This document shows, in pieces, positions 58,931 to 64,000 of a DNA stretch of 64,000 nucleotides. Below the pieces are notes generated by a model. It was given only the letters and a program-made list of their open reading frames with translations. It ran no database searches and was not told the origin of the DNA. The DNA is from Pachypanchax playfairii (Eukaryota; Chordata; Actinopteri; Cyprinodontiformes; Aplocheilidae). Each line of letters starts with the position of its first letter. Positions within the stretch are counted from its first letter, which is position 1. The translations under genes and the position numbers were made by a program. The stretch lies in the NCBI GenBank assembly GCA_006937955.1, contig SSNP01000002.1, forward strand, positions 9,540,153 to 9,604,152. Direction: 5' to 3'.

Positions 58931-61906
58931 AGCATGATGTCCTGGACAGCAGTCTGAATTGTGTTTGAATTTTTCATCATCACATGGTTGGTTTAACGAC
59001 AGCGTTCTGGATGCTTCTTCACATCCTCTCAGTGTTTGAACGTATAAATGAGTTTGTAAGATCAACATAATTGACCTTAAATCTCCACGTGCTTCCGTTC
59101 TTTAAAGGGAAACTGTGAAATCCCGTTTACAGGAGGTGCCATGTTGTATGTGTTTAGAAGATTCTTGACACTTTCTTGATTTAAAGTCCCGCCCACTCAC
59201 CTGCACACAATCAGGGACTTAGAACTTGTACTGCAGGCGCTCAATTCCTTTCAGCTTCAAAGTTTCTCATTGCGTTTCTGTGTCTTTATAGTCATGTCTG
59301 TGGTTTGTGACAAGAAACTCAACAGGAGATATAATAGTAACCATTTAGCACAGGAGAACACGGACATACATGTGGTTTTACACGTGAGTCCTGAAGGCCT
59401 GATTTACTCAAACTGAAGACATTTATCAGAAGGCTTCTTCCTGTCGGCTTTGTAGAATACTGGACTAAATTTAAATAGCAGTCTAGAGTGCAGTAACTAG
59501 ATTGGTTTTCTAAATTTTGATTATAAATCAGACTTGTTATCTTTATCTATTGTCAGGAACCGGTTAATAGACCCCCATCATCCAGCACCATCTGCCTTTC
59601 TCACACGTTCCTGAGCTTCTCTGTTTCTGTCAGTTCACTCATTTTTATTCACATAGAAAAGTTTTATTATTTTGAAATATGGTGACAATCAGAAGGAAAT
59701 TGTCCATAAGTCTTTAGATGGAGTATGCTGCTTAAAACAGCTGAATTAGGTCACCCATGTGCATGACTGACGAGATTCACTGAAATCTGATCATTTGATG
59801 TGACATGAATGTGATGGGCTCGAGGTATCTTGTGGTGTAACTTTTAAATACATCAGGATTAGAAGTCTGGAGCTTTAAACCATCTTTAGCAGTTCAGAAA
59901 TGATCAGTTTGCTTTATGGAAAATAAGATAACCTAAATAAAAAAAACTGTAAATGTTGTCAGTCCCCACTCAGTTTCATCAAATCTGCTTCTTAAGCACT
60001 GCAGCCTTCTGAGGCTTATATTAACTGACCGGAGGGCTCAATGTTACAGCAGCGTCGCTTGTTGACAGAAACATAAACCAACATCATAACTTTCTGTCTA
60101 AAACTGACTGTTAGAGGAGTAAAATGAGATGGGGGGGTGCATACTGAATGACATGCTGTTTATTAAAGTCCTAGTGACTGACCGAGGTTAGAGTGGGTGC
60201 AAGCTGATGGGGATGCAACGACCCACAGCTGCAGAGTGCAATCGCTCTGGATGCCTGAGGACAGCTATATTTAGTGGGTGCTAAGTAATAACTAAGTACT
60301 TTGAAATGATGCAGCGAGGGTAATGATACAACAAGGCGACAACCAGATATTGGGCGACTTAATTACATTCTGGGTGGAAACAAAATTCCACCGCTGTCAG
60401 ATCTCTAAGCTGTATTTATTCAGTGGTGGTGACTCACTGTCACACTAACTGAGTCTAACAATAACTTTCAGGTTTTGCTACAGAGCGACTTTAGTCTCTA
60501 ACTTTATGTGTTTTGTGTCAAAAAGAAAAACTTTATTCTTCTTAATAAAATAACTTAAGCTTTTAAAATCACAACATGTGTATAAAAACTCCTTACAGGA
60601 TGTTATGAATAATAACTAATCAAAATAAAATGCAATGATTTATAAACCTCATCAACTCCTTATTTTCAGTTGAACATGATCAGATGTTGAAACAGATCAT
60701 TTTATGTTAAATATTTGCTCATTCTGAATTTGATGTCTGTAACACATTTAAAAAATATTAGAAGAGGGTGATGTTTACTGTTGTGTAGCATCCTGTCATC
60801 TTTTAACATCTGTCTGTAAACATCTGGAAATGAGGAAACCAGCTGTTGGAGTTTTAGAAAAGGAATTTGAGATTCATGAATCGATGATTTTTTGTTTTGT
60901 TTTGTGTTTTACTCAGTGTCTCAACTTTTCTGGGCTTGTGGTTTTAAACTAAACATCAATATTATAATTACACTTAGGTCATCTTTTAAATGTTTTTATA
61001 TCAGCCTTAGATCACATGTGACCAGCCAACATATGCTCCTTTTGATTCTTTTACCTTGTACTCAAATCATATTAAGTTTGTGCAACACATTTATTCACAC
61101 TTTGTCTACGATTCTGTCTTCACATTTTGTTTGATGCACTACTGGAATTCCTTATACATTGCTTTTCTTAGTTTGTATTTACTTATGTGCACCAGAAAAA
61201 CCTAAATCATGACTGAGTCTGTCTTGATAGACTAGATAAACACATTTCCAAACGGAGCAAAGGGTAATAGGAAGCTCTAAATCAACATTCTGCAGTACTT
61301 AAAGGCAGATTTTTACATTTCACTGACATTTAGGCAGCTAAGTAACACTGTCTCTGTTTTTAAATCCCCCTGTGAATATTCTGGCATTTAAGTCTGTTTT
61401 TTGTCTCATCGTATCTTTAAATATTTAATAAGGGGGAGATTATCTAGCATGGATATTCCTGGCTGCATTCATCATACCTGTGCTCTCTTTCACACTGACC
61501 CAGTGATGTTAATCAGAATCTTTTCTTATTTTTAATCTGGATTAATTTGAGTAGTAACTCAGAAGCACAAAGCCCATCAAATGACTTTAGAGCCAGGATG
61601 TTTTCTGAGGAAATGAAAAGACCTTTGACTCAACCAGTTCAAACTTACTTCTCTGAGCTGATAGAATTTAAATAATGATGTTTCTGCATATCAGTTTGGT
61701 TCCTTTATAACTGTAAAGCAAATCCCAGAGATAGACGTTTCTAAATTCTAACAACTGGCTAAAAGGAAGACATTAAAAAATATATAAAATAAAATATAGA
61801 GTTATTTATCTTTAAATCTGCAGCAGTTTCTGGGGAAATCTATTACAGTGTAATTAAGAATTCACCCAGCTCAGGTCTGCAGCATTATGTTCAAAGCTTT
61901 ACCCCT

Positions 61907-61927
61907 CACACACACACACACACACAC
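61907..61927 (+). repeat. (CA)n microsatellite
   Basis: This is a short pure dinucleotide run downstream of col18a1. Confidence 0.85.
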
Positions 61928-63474
61928 CCTTGCACAGCTCAGTACCCCCGGTCATCAGTGCAGCTGGCTACATATTCGATGTGACATCTTTTTCCATCTT
62001 CTAATGAATTTTTTATGTCTTTCCTCTCCCACAGACACGCAGACGGGCCTCGTATCAGCCCTGATATGTAAACTGCTGCTACTGTAAATGGCAGAATTGC
62101 CTTTTGGAGTCAGGGACTTCTCAGCTGTTATTGCTATAAACTGATGTGCTGATGGTTCTCATTAGGTTTGTCCAGAGGCTGCATTGTTGACAGCATTTAA
62201 TTCATTTCTTAACCACTTTATCGCTACAGAAATTTGTAAAAAGTAAATCTGCATATTTAGGTGCAGATTAGTCTTAGATCTCATAAAACAAGCAAACACA
62301 TGATTTAAGTCTTTATCAAATCAGACAAAATACATGAGATAGGTGGGAGGAGTCTGAGCTCTGTTGAGCCATTTTGTTGGTTTTCTTTCTGCTTTAATTG
62401 ATTTGCTCTCCCCCCTCCCCAGCTTGGTGTTGTTTTCCTCCTGTCTTTTTTCTCTGCAGGTTGCCAGAAGGCAGGTCCAGCTCCGGATGTCTCTGCTATG
62501 GGGCGGAGCCTTGGCGCCAGTCTCCAGCAGACACACCTGTATTCATTTACCAGTCCAGAAATGTTTGGTACTGATACTGAGCCTCTGCTACGACTCAGTG
62601 CTGGATTGTTATACCTTCACTGGTGATGTTGGTCTCACAGGGTTTTTCTTCCAGTCTAACTCAACCCATAATCATATTTCTAATGTCACTAAAGCTATTT
62701 CTGTTTTCATGGGATGTCTAGTGTCAAAGTTCCTGGTCCTTATTGGTTTGATCTCTGCCAAATGTGACTGCTGGAACCCCCTTCTCTTGAATCTAGAACC
62801 TGTTGGAGAACGGGAAAGACTTCCAGACAGGGTTTCTTCAAGTCGGTCACCTGCTCTGCATCCTTGTTCCTTGGTTTGACTCCTCTCCTCTACATGCCAC
62901 ATGTGTTCATAAGAAGGAGATTATGGTCTGGCCTCAGGGTAACCATGACAATGGGAATTTATGGTACCAATATTACTTCAAGTAGGATGTTTCTGAAAAG
63001 GCTTAGAAGGTGAAATAGTAACTTGGCTTCCAATATTAACTTTGTTATAATTTAAGGTCAGACAAAATGCTGATATTTTGATGTACAGTACAAACATAAA
63101 TAGTAAAAAAAAAAAAAATCTAATCTCTAATTTGTACTGGGAGGCTGAATAGTGTCTCCGAAATGTGTAGATTTTGTGTAGGATGTTGTGTCACGTCTTG
63201 CTACATCTTGACACAAACACACAAATGCACCTACAAGTTGTTATTTTTACATAAAATGTCTCTGTTTCAGAATCTCAGTTTCGTTTTTTTATAAGTTTTT
63301 ATAAGTTCCACAAAATAAAAAAGTAAGTCATACATTTATTAAAACAAGTTAAAAAGAGCTGATTTATGTAAAAACATGTTAATGACAATGAAGTCACAAG
63401 GCTTTCGATCTGAAGTGATACTTATAGAAACGTGTCGGATGTAATAGAAACCAGAGCATTTGTCGATAATGTGT

Positions 63475-63600
63475 TTGTATAGCTTCTCAGTCATCCAAAA
63501 ACAAACTTTCAAATAGAGTAAATATTTTCAAACAGAAATTATCCAAAGAACTGAAAAAGCCTTTTGGATGAAAGATGAAACACTAAACAGTACTTTACAT
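63475..63600 (+). repeat. Degenerate dispersed fish repeat
   Basis: tgtatagcttctcagtcatc at 63477 and gaactgaaaaagccttttgg followed by atgaaagatgaaac near 63549 resemble a frequent teleost repeat whose better copies carry gaagcttctcagtcatccag and gaactgaagaagcctcttgg. Identified from memory, so the family is uncertain. Confidence 0.4.
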
Positions 63601-64000
63601 GTAAAGACCCTTATTGGAGTACTTTTTGAGAAGAGGTCAGATCCCTGTAGATGCCTGGAAACAGATTTTTCCCAGTGACAAAGCAGACCCTTAAACGCCC
63701 CGTAGATGGATGCCCCTGAGATTTCTCTCCATCCTTCAGAAAATCCATCAGCAAGTTGCTGAAATGTTTGCATGATGCAAGAAAAACTGTCACACAGCAT
63801 TTCATGTAACATTATTACCAACATTACCTTACAGGTTTCCATTTCCTTCATGTGATGGATCACCATTAATCATTATTGGTGCCTTCTATGGAAATGTATG
63901 AAGATGCAGATCAACCACAGAAATTTCGATCAGGCTTTTAATCTGATATCAAATCTTCTTATAAACTTTGCGATATTTGAACGTTTAGTGCTCTGACATA

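Larger units (their letters stand above)
58931..64000 (+). other. Downstream intergenic sequence; no gene recognised
   Basis: This is about 5 kb without a supported gene on either strand. A CA run lies at 61907-61927. A 171-codon plus-strand frame (62364-62879) and a 112-codon minus-strand frame (63528-63866) have no recognisable domain, and the second overlaps a repeat-like block. Confidence 0.55.

Noticed and set aside
62364..62879. 171-codon plus-strand frame downstream of col18a1
   Set aside because: The translation has no signal of a known family and no supporting neighbouring exons; treated as chance.
1..64000. CRISPR arrays, operons, prophage or other prokaryotic systems
   Set aside because: The window is clearly vertebrate genomic DNA with introns; the direct repeats are microsatellites without spacer structure.

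Overview
This window is vertebrate nuclear DNA, almost certainly from a ray-finned (teleost) fish. The DNA is AT-rich and the introns are long. It carries tetranucleotide arrays, tRNA-derived SINE remnants and MITE-like elements, and it has two assembly scars (an N run at 45568-45880 and a single N at 43850). One gene explains all the convincing coding sequence: a complete plus-strand collagen type XVIII alpha-1 gene (col18a1, precursor of endostatin), reconstructed here as 44 coding exons from 485 to 57860. Teleosts can carry two col18a1 paralogues, and I cannot tell which copy this is.

Layout. 1-484 is the candidate promoter 1 and 5' leader. Exons 1-2 (485-495, 570-643) encode the split signal peptide of the short isoform. 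A 28-kb intron with no recognisable genes follows. Around 28300-28589 lies the candidate promoter 2, followed by the large exon 3 (28590-30123), which encodes a second signal peptide, a Ser/Thr-rich DUF959-type region and a ten-cysteine Frizzled domain. Exon 4 (37235-37773) encodes the laminin-G/thrombospondin-N-like (TSPN) domain used by all isoforms. Exons 5-8 encode an acidic linker with Ser-Gly glycosaminoglycan sites. Exons 9-38 (46644-56238) encode the interrupted Gly-X-Y triple helix. Exons 39-41 encode the trimerization domain and hinge, and exons 42-44 encode endostatin, ending at 57860. A 3' UTR of roughly 1 kb and about 5 kb of featureless downstream DNA complete the window.

Every exon boundary listed keeps the reading frame. 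Exons 2 and 3 both end in phase 1 and can both splice to exon 4, giving predicted proteins of 1319 aa (short) and 1802 aa (long). This matches the known two-promoter design of mammalian COL18A1. I did not find a novel multi-gene system. The most interesting points are the recovered 11-nt first coding exon, two phase-1 internal donors in exon 3 that could make a Frizzled-less isoform, a GC-AG intron, a GRGDS motif in the endostatin hinge together with an eroded zinc site, two MITE-like elements, and an exact 225-bp duplication that is probably an assembly artefact.
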